Source of the DNA: Orientia tsutsugamushi str. Boryong
Lineage (GTDB): Bacteria > Pseudomonadota > Alphaproteobacteria > Rickettsiales > Rickettsiaceae
Assembly: GCF_000063545.1 (NCBI RefSeq)
Contig: NC_009488.1
Location: 1,116,001-1,180,000, forward strand
Length of the DNA stretch: 64,000 nt
Direction of reading: 5' to 3'
Part shown: positions 48,002-57,751 of the stretch, in pieces
How positions within the stretch are numbered: the stretch's first letter is position 1
How the letters are laid out: the number at the start of each line of letters is the position of its first letter
Translations under genes and position numbers: made by a program
Notes under the pieces: model-generated
What the model was told of the DNA's origin: nothing
Databases searched by the model: none
The model's input: only the letters and a program-made list of their open reading frames with translations

Positions 48002-49924
48002 TCCTTCAACTTTAACTTGTGCAAAAAATGCTCTACCACCAGCACTAGCACTAGTTCCACTACTTTTACTGTGGCTACTACCTGTATGATCAGTAGTAGC
48101 AATGCTACTAGAACCAACCTCCTGTAGAGCTTGAGATTCACTATCAGTGATGCTTATAGACTGAGCTTCATCGTGAGTTATCCTGTCGGCTCTATTTCCA
48201 TGGTAATGGAGTTTCCTGTTGAAATAAGATTGGCCTCTCTTTTTGTCAGTGAATCAAGAATGCTCTGAGAGTGCGTAAACTGGTTTTGATATCCAGCTTG
48301 TAGCATAGCAGAAGCTCGGAAGTTATTTCCCAATGAATCTACGTTTTCATTTATAATTTGTCGACCATCAGCCGTTGTAGTGACTGTTCTACCACCATCA
48401 TTGATAAATATTAGCCATATGTAATGAAGGAGCTAGGTTTTGTTGAGAGATAGTTCTATTGCCTATGCTGTAATTATCCATACTCAAGTTATTGTCGACT
48501 ATGTTACTGCCTAAGCTGCTAGCAACTGGTATAGGAGAGAACTGGCTGGCCAAGTTAGCTGTAGCATGAGCACAAGCTTTTATCACTGCCCAAGAAAGCA
48601 TTGGTATCGATGATGCAAGCATTTGAAACGTCGCATAGCTATTATAAAATCATCTCTGCGAAGCTTCCTTGCGATAGCATATTCAAGCCATAATCATTAC
48701 CAAAAGCTCCAGATTTACTGGATAAGCTGATCATTCCTAGGCAATGGATTATTGTAAAAAATACTGGCCAGCTGCTGACCCATATTATTAATAGAATCCA
48801 GGTTTTGAGTATATTGTAGCCGCCAGGTAATAGGCCCATTGGAAATACAATAAAGATCATTGAGACTACTAATGCAAAAAAAACAGATTGTAAAATAGGC
48901 ATCATGTGAGCAGCCATTTCTCCAGCTACTAGATACGAAAATGATTGTTGAAAGAGGCCTCTGATTGCATGCATACTAACTAAATTAGGATAAATTCTTG
49001 ATAACGAAAACTTCTCACGCCAGTCATCATATGACTCACGATTAGCATTAAGAAGCATAGCTTGCTTCATCCATTCATGAATATCTTGCTGCTCTCTTTG
49101 TAAATATTTTAGTGTATCTCCAGTCATGACTTTTAGTCTTTGACTTAACATGTGTGACTGATCAGATTGAACTCCAATTGCTGCTGCAAACTTGGTTAAA
49201 AGTCCTTCATTTAATTCTTTATGAATTGCCGCTTTAATCAATGGAGTAGCTTGTCTACAGGTCTTGAAACTAATGGCTAAATTACTAGGCTCGCGATAAT
49301 AAATACCAAAATTATTAGGTATATTTTGCTCGATAAATCCTATAATGTCGTTAGTTTGTTGAGCAGCAGCTTTTTTACCTAAGATATTGCCTATGATGTA
49401 AGGCTTCATAAAGCATTGTCTAAGGAATTCCTTCGTATTAGTTAAAGTTATTGGATCCTGTATTTGCACATCTCGAATCTTAGCTACAGCCTTAGCTCCA
49501 AACATAATACCAGTTTTTCTGCTCGATAGTCCTTCATAAGCTGGCAAAAGATGCTGTTCCAACATTTTAGATACAAAGTAACTCGTTTGCGATGAAAGAG
49601 AAGCAAACATTGCAATACTTATGGGAATATTATCAACCTTTACTGGCGCACTCATTGATACTTCATCCTTCAGCCAAACAGTAGATTTGGGGGCAAATAA
49701 CAGCGTAAAAATAAATATCGATGGAAAAAACCATTCCCATAGCAAAGATGCCGATATTTCCTCTAAAAATAGCCCTAGTAGCAGCCCATATGCCACCAAT
49801 AGTCAAGGCTAAGTGACCCACTGGAGTGAAGTATTCGCTATTTGAAGCAAAGACCTCTGCCTATGCCATTAAACACATGCCATAACAGATCTCCACCACC
49901 AAATGTGTATATTACGTAATCCAT
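48002..49924 (-). pseudogene. traG: traG with several frameshifts (copy B)
   Basis: Reverse copy of 22535-24457 with the same set of frameshifts. The longest open part (385 residues) covers 48642-49799. Confidence 0.9.
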
Positions 49925-51209
49925 TAACTTTTCTCCTTCGCTATTAAATGCTGCTCTATTAATCTAGCCCTTTTATCTATTCGACTTGCATCGGTTTGTA
50001 GGCTAGTCCATTTTTCATTTGCAAAAAGTTGTACTCGATTCAATTCCTTCAAATATCTTTCTAAATGTTCATTCGAAACTTGCTTAGCACCTAGTGAAGT
50101 AACGGCTCTACGTATTTCGGTGATTACTTCCTTCAAATGCTGAACTAATGTATAGCTAGCTATTAATTCTGATGAGATCTCTAAAATTGTGACTCCAGAA
50201 ATAGCTTCTAATGTGATATAATCATAAATTGGAAATATATCTCCAATCGAAGATAAAAAGGCTATTTCAGAGTTGCTATATTCAGAATTCTTATCAAACT
50301 TATTTTTTAGATCAGTCAATTTTTGCTTAGCTTTACCTGCATAAGACTGCTCTGGTGATATTGTGATATTTCGTTGTAGGCTTGGATGCAGGCAACTAAC
50401 ACTATCACAGCTGTAAATTGAAGCTGATTCTCCACCTTTTAAATGACTAATCCAACTTTTTTCATCCTGAGCTAAGGAGTCAAAAAAGTACACATTATTG
50501 TTTGTAACCACGATAGTGCCAGTCATAGACATGATTGAATCACGCATATTTGATGGTATTCCAACCTTTGCTGCTGCTTTAGTGAAGATGTTATAATCAT
50601 CCAGCATAACTCTGAATCCTTATTTTGTGCTTGTCGCAGAGCTTGTTTTTGATCTAAATAATTACGACATTTTTTACCAGCAGCAAAATAATCAAACCCG
50701 CTTTGTGACTGTATATCACGGCAAACAGCTTCTCTCATAGCTGAGTTTCTTGGTAAAGCTGTAGCAAATAATGCTTTTGTTAATTTGCAATCTTCCTTAG
50801 CAAATTGATTCATCTCCATTGCTAGATTACGTAAGTCTTTGAGAGCATTCTCAATTTGAGGAGCAAAGGTTTTTAATCCTAATGAAAAAGCATAGACTTT
50901 AGCTTGAGAACCAATGTTTTTCATCAATTGAACTAATTCTTCTCCAGAAATAACAGAGAAGCTACCAAGATAGGCATCAATACCGCTACAGCTCATGTTT
51001 AAAGATGGTGGAGTTATAGCAAATGGCTGAAATGATGTTTGGCTTGTTCTGGCAGATAATCCGCCAGCCGCTTGATCTTGATATGATCCAGATCTTGTGA
51101 CATTAATACTCATTCCTTGAAATACGTTTTCGATATTCCAAGCTAGTGATACTGGAGCTTGTAGCAATAATAGCATTGTAATGGCATAAACTCTGATTTT
51201 GGTGCTCAT
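49924..51209 (-). pseudogene. traH: traH with one frameshift (copy B)
   Basis: Reverse copy of 21250-22535, with the same one-base loss that splits the gene into two overlapping frames (51209-50523 and 50607-49924). Confidence 0.9.
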
Positions 51210-51931
51210 GTAGTCTCCAATTTATGATAATATCTATCGATTGCTAGAATATTGTCGATAATTTTATCTTCAGAGATTATGCCTCTAGCTACTGCATATA
51301 TTTTCTTACCATCGCTAGCTACTGAATATAATACAGGTACAATATGCTTAGGATTTAGTTTATTAAGCAACTCATTATTCTTACTGACAGCTAGCAACTG
51401 AAATGCATATTTATTAGCAAAGCACTGAACAATAGGCATAAAGGCCTTACAGAGCAAGCAATCTTGTTTAACTTGCAAAATCAATCCCCAGTTTTTAGCA
51501 ATGTTTTTGAGTTTGAAATCATTTTTTTGCTCTGATTTTTCTTGATATAGCTTTCTATGTAAGCTATTAGCAGGCTCATTAGCATTAATCAGTTGGTAAT
51601 CAAGTAGAGTAGCTAGTTGCCACATAGTAGCAAACTTATGAGCCTTCTCCATGATTTGCTTCTGCAATCTTTGAGCTGTAATCACATTTTCGAGCGTTGG
51701 ATTATCCAGCGCTATACGCTAAGCTCGATTAAATCGCTCCTTTAATTCCTCGATTCTCTGGTCATGAGGCCTACTCATCAACTTAGAATTAGCAGCAGAG
51801 TCATCAAGCTCATGACCATGTTTATCATTGTACCATAAAAACTCTGTAGGCAAAGAGTTAGCAGTAACTAATTCTATCGACAAGTAACCAAATAGTAGCA
51901 CTATTATTACCGATAAGTGTATTGCATTCAT
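51206..51931 (-). pseudogene. traF: traF with in-frame TAG (copy B)
   Basis: Better preserved than copy A: signal peptide from ATG 51931 (IHLSVIIVLLFGYLSIELVT), then FLWYNDKHGHELDDSAANSK, and only one lesion, a TAG at 51719-51721 where copy A keeps CAG (Gln). The frame then continues RIALDNPTLENVITAQRLQK to the end with CLLCKAFMPIVQ (CxxC). A single substitution would restore it. Confidence 0.88.
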
Positions 51932-51935
51932 TCTC

Positions 51936-52502
51936 TCAATCCCAAGGGACGCCGCTATCATACTTCAGCCACCATTGATCTTCAGCATTTACTATTTCTG
52001 CAGTATCTTTTTTTGAAATAGGTAAAAGATAATCTTCAATATTTTTTATATGATTTTTAAAAAATATTCTCATCTCTTTTTTAGTAATCACACGGCTAGT
52101 GCGTATAATGGCTTATTGCCAAATAGAATGCAAATGTGTTAAGTCACGTAAATAAGATGCTGTATGTTCACCATAAGAAGAATATATTTTATAAATTAAC
52201 TCTTTTTGTTGATTAGTATAAATACTGAAATCTATTTCTCCTGGACCAGGAATTGCATTAGCTTCAAAGCTGCCAAATATCGAACGTAAATGCCGTACTA
52301 CAGGTCCATTTTGCCATGCTTCAATATCTTCTTTAAAAAGAGGCTTATCAAATAAAGCTAGATGCACACCTTGGGAAAAATACACTAATTTTTGCAATTT
52401 CAATTGAGTTATTACATCTCCTGCTTCTCTATCAACCAATACCAGAAAATAGCTAGCAACATCAAAGCAACTCAATAACTCACCCTTTTGTTGTACAGTC
52501 AT
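51936..52502 (-). pseudogene. Panacea-domain (SocA/GepA-like) protein with in-frame stop
   Basis: The first 129 residues read FDVASYFLVLVDREAGDVIT, LQKLVYFSQGVHLALFDKPL, EDIEAWQNGPVVRHLRSIFG and then LRDLTHLHSIWQ. This is the Panacea domain (former DUF4065), found in antitoxins such as SocA and in phage-associated proteins. A TAA at 52113-52115, right after IWQ, interrupts it. The frame then continues with IIRTSRVITKKEMRIFFKNH to a TGA at 51936-51938, about 189 codons, the normal size. No toxin gene is seen beside it. Confidence 0.8.
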
Positions 52503-52611
52503 GATTTTATTATTATATCTTATGACTATTTTATAACAATTTGTATCACAAATAAATCATGATAATGCTTTATAATACCTGCTTATCACAGATATCATTT
52601 AAAAATCAAGA

Positions 52612-52867
52612 TTACTTTTTAATACCTGCAATTTCTTGTCTAAGTATATTTATTAACTTGTATAATGTTCCATTATTAGGATCATATTTAATAGCTAAAT
52701 CAAAATTTACTATTACTTCTTGGTGTTGTCCTAATTTATATAAGCAAACTCCTTTATTACAATAAGCATTTGCATGATTAGGTTTATACTTAATAGCTAA
52801 ATCAAAACTTTCTATTGCTTCTTTATATTGTTCTAATTTACTTAAACAAATTCCTTTATTGTAATAA
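52612..52867 (-). pseudogene. TPR protein fragment
   Basis: Two and a half TPRs (YYNKGICLSKLEQYKEAIES, AYCNKGVCLYKLGQHQEVIV) and the natural C-terminus remain. The N-terminal part is cut off at 52868 by a miniature element. It is related to the RAGE TPR proteins but distinct in sequence. Confidence 0.85.
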
Positions 52868-53214
52868 CGCCAATTTAGGATAAGAGAAAATATGGAAAGC
52901 AGAGAATAAAAGGCATACAAGAGATAATGTATAATTATATATTATCTGTAGTTTTAATTAATAATAGTTTATTTATTGCTCATATTTCTACAAATATTCT
53001 TTCATATACTATACTTAATAATCTGAGCATTCACCATTATAACACTTGTATATTACATATTTCTAATTGTTTCTTATCCTAAGTTTGCATTTACAGACAT
53101 GCGAGCAATAAATAAACTGTTATTAATTGAAACTATATTTAAAGATATTACATAATATCTCTTGCAGGCCTTTTGTATCATGCTTTTCATGCTTTTTCTT
53201 ATCCTAAACTGACG
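52868..53214. mobile_element. IS982-related miniature element, copy 2 (347 bp)
   Basis: Ends CGCCAATTTAGGATAAG (52868-52884) and CTTATCCTAAACTGACG (53198-53214) form a 17-bp terminal repeat. The interior resembles copy 1 at 39960-40330. It lies between a TPR fragment and an IS630 fragment, both cut at its edges. Confidence 0.87.
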
Positions 53215-53413
53215 GTTATAATGACCTTCTGATTTATATCTTTTATACCAATTTCTTACTGTGTTTGCTGCTATATCAAATTTTACTGAGGTAGCATTAC
53301 AACTTTTTCCTCGATTAACACATTTCATTACTTTATCTCGAAAGTCTTGTCTATATGATTTTGGCATTTTCTTTTCAGAATATTATATGCAAACTTCATT
53401 GTAAATAACTATA
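53215..53413 (-). pseudogene. IS630-family transposase, N-terminal fragment with left end
   Basis: Start MPKSYRQDFRDKVMKCVNRG, then CNATSVKFDIAANTVRNWYK: the helix-turn-helix of IS630 transposases. After SEGHY (53218) the sequence enters the miniature element, so the catalytic domain is lost. Upstream of the ATG (53367) lies ATGCAAACTTCATTGTAAAT, the IS end, at 53390-53413. This end links the 105-bp miniature elements to this IS. Confidence 0.87.
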
Positions 53414-53660
53414 TATAAAGTAACATGCATATGCTGATGTTACATGAAATATTATGATGGCAACAAGGAAAAGTTAAGATATTACAACAAAAAACAAAGA
53501 ATTTTAGAATTTTATTGCTTTTTAATTATATTTAGCAAATATTACAAAATAGCTAAGGTTTAAAAATGTAAAATTCATGAATAATTATTCATATTTTGCA
53601 TTTGACTGCAGTGCAAGCTATGAAAGATATTATAAATTTTCTAAAGGTAATTTATGAGGT

Positions 53661-54698
53661 GTGATAATGCCTAAATCCAATCTCTGTTCATACAGCAACA
53701 TTAAAAACGCTATTAAAAATGGCAAAATGAACACAGTACAGAACATTATAACTAATGACAATACTGCTATCAAGTTACAAGATAAACATCATAACTCTCT
53801 TTTGCATCTTGCTGTTAGATATGATGATCCAGATATTGCGAGGTTATTGGTGGAGGCTTCTAGTAACGTAAATGCAAAAAATAAAAATGAGGAAACTCCT
53901 TTACATATTGCTGTTAAATATCTTAATCTAGATATTATCATGCTTTTGTTGGATAATGGTGCTGATGTAAATGCAAAAAATAAAAATGAGGAAACGGCCT
54001 TACATACAGTTTTTGCACATCCTAATACATCTGCAACAAGGGCTAAGCAAGTTGCTGATATTACTAAATTGTTGATAGAGCGTGCGGCTAATATCAATGA
54101 AAAAGATGGTAAAGGTTATACTCCATTGAGTCATGTCATAGATTTCTGGCTTAACAATTTTGATGCAATTAAGCTTCTGGTTAAGCATGGTGCTGACATC
54201 AATAAGGAAGATAAGAAAGGTAACACTATTTTACACAATGTTGTCAAAAAGTATAAGTCTTGTGAAGATGCAGTCTACCTCCTTGGTCTACCAAAAAAGG
54301 ATTATAAGCTTGAGTATACTAATTATATAGAACTTCTGCTTAAGCTTGGTGCTAATATAAATGCTACAAATAAAAACGGTGAGACTATTTTACATGCTGC
54401 TGCTCACTATAGTAGTAAAGATTCAGATATGATAAAGCTTCTGCTTAGTTATAATGCTAATCCTAGTATAACAGATAAACAAGGCAAGTATCCTATGAAT
54501 AATGCTACCAGTAGCAAAATTTTCGATATTCTATACGATGCTTATTTTAGCTGCTTAACTTCGCAGTCTGATTTAGCAGCAGAATATCAGAACGTTAATA
54601 ATACTAGCTATGCTGAAGATTGTGGTCTCATGGATGAAAATCAAACAGAATTGGTTTATCTGGAAGAGTGCATAGCAATAGACTTCTTTCGAAACTAG
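53661..54698 (+). CDS. Ankyrin-repeat protein, C-terminus supplied by an IS end
   Basis: A 345-residue predicted effector with seven or eight ankyrin repeats (LHLAVRYDDPDIARLLVEAS, NVNAKNKNEETPLHIAVKYL, LLLKLGANINATNKNGETIL), followed by a short Ser/Asn-rich tail. Two repeats share the identical NAKNKNEET segment. The final residues IDFFRN are encoded by the IS5-type left end at 54680, so the original C-terminus, where these proteins often have an F-box-like domain, is lost. I take the ATG at 53667 (MPKSNLCSYS) as the likely start; the longest frame opens at 53661. Confidence 0.85.
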   Translation: MIMPKSNLCSYSNIKNAIKNGKMNTVQNIITNDNTAIKLQDKHHNSLLHLAVRYDDPDIARLLVEASSNVNAKNKNEETPLHIAVKYLNLDIIMLLLDNGADVNAKNKNEETALHTVFAHPNTSATRAKQVADITKLLIERAANINEKDGKGYTPLSHVIDFWLNNFDAIKLLVKHGADINKEDKKGNTILHNVVKKYKSCEDAVYLLGLPKKDYKLEYTNYIELLLKLGANINATNKNGETILHAAAHYSSKDSDMIKLLLSYNANPSITDKQGKYPMNNATSSKIFDILYDAYFSCLTSQSDLAAEYQNVNNTSYAEDCGLMDENQTELVYLEECIAIDFFRN

Positions 54699-54720
54699 GC
54701 AATGATGTAGAATAGTGTTA
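54680..54720 (+). repeat. Solo IS5-type left end
   Basis: AGACTTCTTTCGAAACTAGG and then CAATGATGTAGAATAGTGTT match the first 41 bases of the full element at 54944. The rest is absent; an IS630-related miniature element follows at once. Confidence 0.88.
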
Positions 54721-54826
54721 TATAGTCATTTACAATGAAGTTTGCGTATAATATCTTGTTGGTAAATCTTATGATAAAGCTATTATCGTTTTTTTCTATG
54801 CTCAAACCTCATTGTAAATGACTATA
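54721..54826. mobile_element. IS630-related miniature element, copy 2
   Basis: Same inverted ends as 41592-41696 (TATAGTCATTTACAATGAAG). Internal differences include loss of several bases after ATCTTGTTGG. Confidence 0.88.
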
Positions 54827-54943
54827 TTATCTCTTTCTAACTGTTTCTTATTCTAAATTTGCATTTGCAGACATGAAAGCAATAAATAAACCGTTATTAA
54901 TTGAAATTATGTTTAAATATGTTGCATAATTTAATTGTACATT

Positions 54944-55850
54944 AGACTTCTTTCGAAACTATACAATGATGTAAAATGGTGTTATAAAAATCTGATTTGA
55001 AGTAATAATGAAATTAGATCAGATTAAAGAGTTAAAGGATGAAAAATTTCGTCGATTAACAGTAGTAAGGAAGGGAACATTCTCAAAGATGGTGGATATT
55101 TTGAGGAAAGCTGATGGTGTTAAGAAATCAAAAGGAGGGCGTAAAAATAAGCTCAATTTGGAGGAACAGTTATTGATGGCCTTAGAATACCTTAGAGAAT
55201 ACCGTACTTATTTTCATATAGGTCAGAACTATGGGATTAGTGAAAGTTCAGCATATAAAGCTGTAAAATGGGTAGAAGACACCTTAGTTAAACACCCAAA
55301 CTTTGCTCTTCCAGGTCGTAAAGCTCTAATGAATAGCGATATGAATTATGAAGTAGTCTTGATTGATGCTACTGAGAGTCCAATAGAAAGACCCAAAAAA
55401 AACAAAAATTCTATTATTCAGGAAAGAAGAAAAGGCATACACTAAAGACTCAAATAGTGGTAGACAAGAAAACACACCAAGTAATATGTACAGATTTTTC
55501 TAACGGTAAAAAACATGACTTTAGATTATTTAAGGAATCCAAAATTCTTATCCATCCTAAGATTAAAGCGATTACTGATACAGGATATCAAGGTATACAA
55601 AAAATTCACAATAATTCTGCATTACCAAAGAAAAAAAGCAAGAAAAATCCTTTAACTAAAAATGATAAAAAGAATAATCGTAGGTTAGCAGGAAAAAGAG
55701 TTGTCAATGAAAACGTTATTGCTATGCTAAAACGGTTCAAAATTATTGCTGACAAATATCGAAATAGACGTAAAAGATTCGGTCTTAGATTTAATTTGAT
55801 CTCTGGCATTTATAATTTTGAACTACCTTAACCAGTTTCGAAAGAGGTCT
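54944..55850 (+). mobile_element. Full-length IS5-type element (907 bp)
   Basis: Terminal repeats AGACTTCTTTCGAAACT and AGTTTCGAAAGAGGTCT. The flanks show a 3-bp duplication, ATT (54941-54943 and 55851-55853). The split transposase and ends fit the IS5 family (IS427/ISL2-type groups). Truncated relatives lie at 12440-12655, 54680-54720 and 57313-57455. Confidence 0.9.
55008..55831 (+). CDS. IS5-family transposase in two frames (probable -1 frameshift)
   Basis: Frame 1 (55008-55445) has the N-terminal HARBI1-like part with LRKADGVKKSKGGRKNKLNL and NYEVVLIDATESPIERPKK, the first catalytic Asp. Slipping back one base in the A8 run at about 55393-55400 continues as KQKFYYSGKKKRHTLKTQIV, then DFSNGKKHDFRLFKES, DTGYQGIQK and a C-terminal RLAGKRVVNENVIAMLKRFK with the Glu. 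The fused product is about 274 residues, the normal family size. A DDE enzyme. Frame 2 alone begins at a GTG at 55457. Confidence 0.9.
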
Positions 55851-55912
55851 ATTATCTCTTGTAAACTTTTTTCATTATGCTTTTCATACTTTCTCTTATC
55901 CTAATCTGGCGT

Positions 55913-57140
55913 AAATAATAATTTTATAAAAAAGATGTAAGTTTTTATAAAATTATTATTTTTGCTGGATTGAAACATTAGGATTAAAAGGAGAATTATG
56001 CTTCAAAACGCCATAAATAATATGTAGTAACTTACGCATAGCAGCAGTAAGGATAAGCATTTTGGGTTTACCAGTGTTAGATAAACGTTGAGAAAAATGC
56101 TTGATAATACAATTATGTCTTAAGGCAGACATAGCAGGCATATAAAAAGACTTACGTAGATCTGAATTACCAGTTCTAGAGATTCTACTAGCGCTACGCA
56201 CAGAACTACCAGATTGACGATGCTTAGGATTAAGACCTACAAAAGCTACAACTTGTTTAGCAGAACTAAATTTCTCAATATCTGCTAAAAAAGCCAGAAC
56301 TATAGCTTGTGTTTTTGCTCCTATACCTGGTATTGATTCAAGTAACATAGCTTTATTGTGAAGATCTTTGTTATTTTTAATATGGTCATTGATTAGTTGT
56401 TCAATTTCTTTAATTTGTGTTTCAAGAAATTCAATGTGCATTTGAATATTATTAGCAATTGCTTTAGAAGCTCCTTCTAATCTATTTGTTTCTTGTGTTT
56501 TATGCTTAATTAAAACATTCAGGCGATTAACCAGCTGCTGTAGTTCTTGAATATAATGCGGCTGTGGATACCATGCTTCCTGTTTCATTGCTTTGCAAAA
56601 ATCTGCTATTAATACACTGTCTGCTTTATCTGTTTTTGTACGACTAAGTTTACTCATTGCAAAACCTTTAATACGAGCAGGATTTACTACACTCACTTTA
56701 TAGCCATAATCGTACAGATATTTCGCTAAGCTTTTCCAGTAGATACATGTTGCTTCCATACAAACATGTCCAGTTTCTCTGCTTTTTAACCATGTTACTA
56801 ATTTGTTAAATCCTTCAGAATTATTATTAAATTTTCTTGTTTGAACTTTATGATTAATTAACACAGCGGCATCAAATGTCTCTTTAGAAATATCAATTCC
56901 TACAATTATACTATTCATAATCACCAAATTTTATGTTAAATATCTCAAAACCAACCTTGTAAATACAGGCTTTTTTGCCTAAGAATACCGTCCGGTTTTT
57001 AGTTAAAAAAGATAGTTACTTATCTAAAATTCAGGCTAGTAGCCTTAGGAGCATAACTGTATACTAGCTTTCTTTTGTGCTATTGCTATAATCTTTTATT
57101 TTATTGCAATTTCACTTATTTTTATCATACAAGGAGTATA
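55913..57140 (-). mobile_element. IS110-family insertion sequence, copy 3
   Basis: Same ends and 1228-bp length as copies 1 and 2 but different flanks: the miniature element CTGGCG on one side, a TPR gene (FDLAIKY) on the other. It is therefore an independent insertion that fixes the IS boundaries. Confidence 0.92.
55956..56918 (-). CDS. IS110-family DEDD transposase, copy 3
   Basis: 320 residues, differing from the other copies at a few sites, including VCMEATCIYW (Gly to Cys beside the catalytic Glu) and SSVRSASRIS (Gly to Ser). The DEDD residues remain. The frame is intact; the Cys change near the active site could reduce activity (inference). Confidence 0.93.
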   Translation of the reverse strand: MNSIIVGIDISKETFDAAVLINHKVQTRKFNNNSEGFNKLVTWLKSRETGHVCMEATCIYWKSLAKYLYDYGYKVSVVNPARIKGFAMSKLSRTKTDKADSVLIADFCKAMKQEAWYPQPHYIQELQQLVNRLNVLIKHKTQETNRLEGASKAIANNIQMHIEFLETQIKEIEQLINDHIKNNKDLHNKAMLLESIPGIGAKTQAIVLAFLADIEKFSSAKQVVAFVGLNPKHRQSGSSVRSASRISRTGNSDLRKSFYMPAMSALRHNCIIKHFSQRLSNTGKPKMLILTAAMRKLLHIIYGVLKHNSPFNPNVSIQQK

Positions 57141-57499
57141 CTTAATAGCTAAATCAAAATTTTTCATTGCTTCTTAATATTTGTTTAACTCAAGAAATGA
57201 AATTCCAACATAAAAATGTTTTTCTTCTAACATGGCTTTATCCTGCATTAAAATTTCTGATGTAACAGGTTGATTGTTGTTTCGTTTTGATGCGATGGTC
57301 GTATTTAACAGTAGACCTCTTTCGAAACTGGTTAACGTAGTTCAAAATTATTGCTGATAAATATCGAAATAGACGTGAAAGATTCGGTCTTAGATTTAAT
57401 TTGATCTCTGGTATTTATAATTTTGAACTACGTTAACCAGTTTCGAAAGAAGTCTAGTGTTAATAATAAAACAGCTGTTATATATTTTACAAATTTCAT
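57141..57499 (-). pseudogene. TPR protein gene with signal peptide, interrupted by two mobile elements
   Basis: ATG at 57499 gives MKFVKYITAVLLLT, then a 143-bp IS5-derived insert, then LLNTTIASKRNNNQPVTSEI, EEKHFYVGISFLELNKY, a stop and EAMKNFDLAIKY, where the IS110 element begins. Removing the insert and one target copy restores a perfect signal peptide (AVLLLTLLNTTIA). A secreted or periplasmic TPR protein is inferred for the ancestor. Confidence 0.8.
57313..57455. mobile_element. 143-bp IS5-derived miniature element
   Basis: Left end AGACCTCTTTCGAAACTGGT and right end ACCAGTTTCGAAAGAAGTCT. Both ends carry the right-end sequence of the full IS: GGTTAACGTAGTTCAAAATT at the left is the inverted copy of the right terminus (35-bp inverted repeat). 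The core is the last ~60 bases of the transposase gene. Flanked by AGT at 57310-57312 and 57456-57458 (3-bp duplication). Confidence 0.88.
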
Positions 57500-57751
57500 A
57501 TGATTATTAATTACCCTTTAAATTTTTGATTAGCTACTGAACACCAAATAATTACTAAATTATAGGTGTTACAATTAATCCTTCTTTTATATTTTTTTTC
57601 AGTCTTATCAATAAGACTATCAGAAATTCTATTAATATTCTTTATTTTTTATTATTACAACCAGTTATAACAAATGATGTTGCATTAAATACGTGTGATT
57701 TTCTATAGGTAAAGGCATTGATATAAAGTCAATAGGAACTAGCTATAGTAT

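Larger units (their letters stand above)
42313..51685 (-). repeat. Inverted repeat 1, right arm (pairs with 20774-30146)
   Basis: Reverse-complement copy of the traF-to-dam block. Positions of matching points add up to 72459 throughout, so no indel separates the arms over this length. Confidence 0.93.
54827..55911. mobile_element. IS982-related miniature element, partial copy 3 with IS5 insertion
   Basis: 54827-54943 (TTATCTCTTTCTAACTGTTT onward) and 55851-55911 (to CTTATCCTAATCTGGCG) are the right part of a miniature element like copy 1, split by the IS5-type element. The left part is missing. Confidence 0.82.

Noticed and set aside
52113-52502. Panacea gene plus TPR fragment as a toxin-antitoxin pair
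   Set aside because: The TPR fragment is unrelated to known toxins and truncated; no toxin-like frame adjoins.
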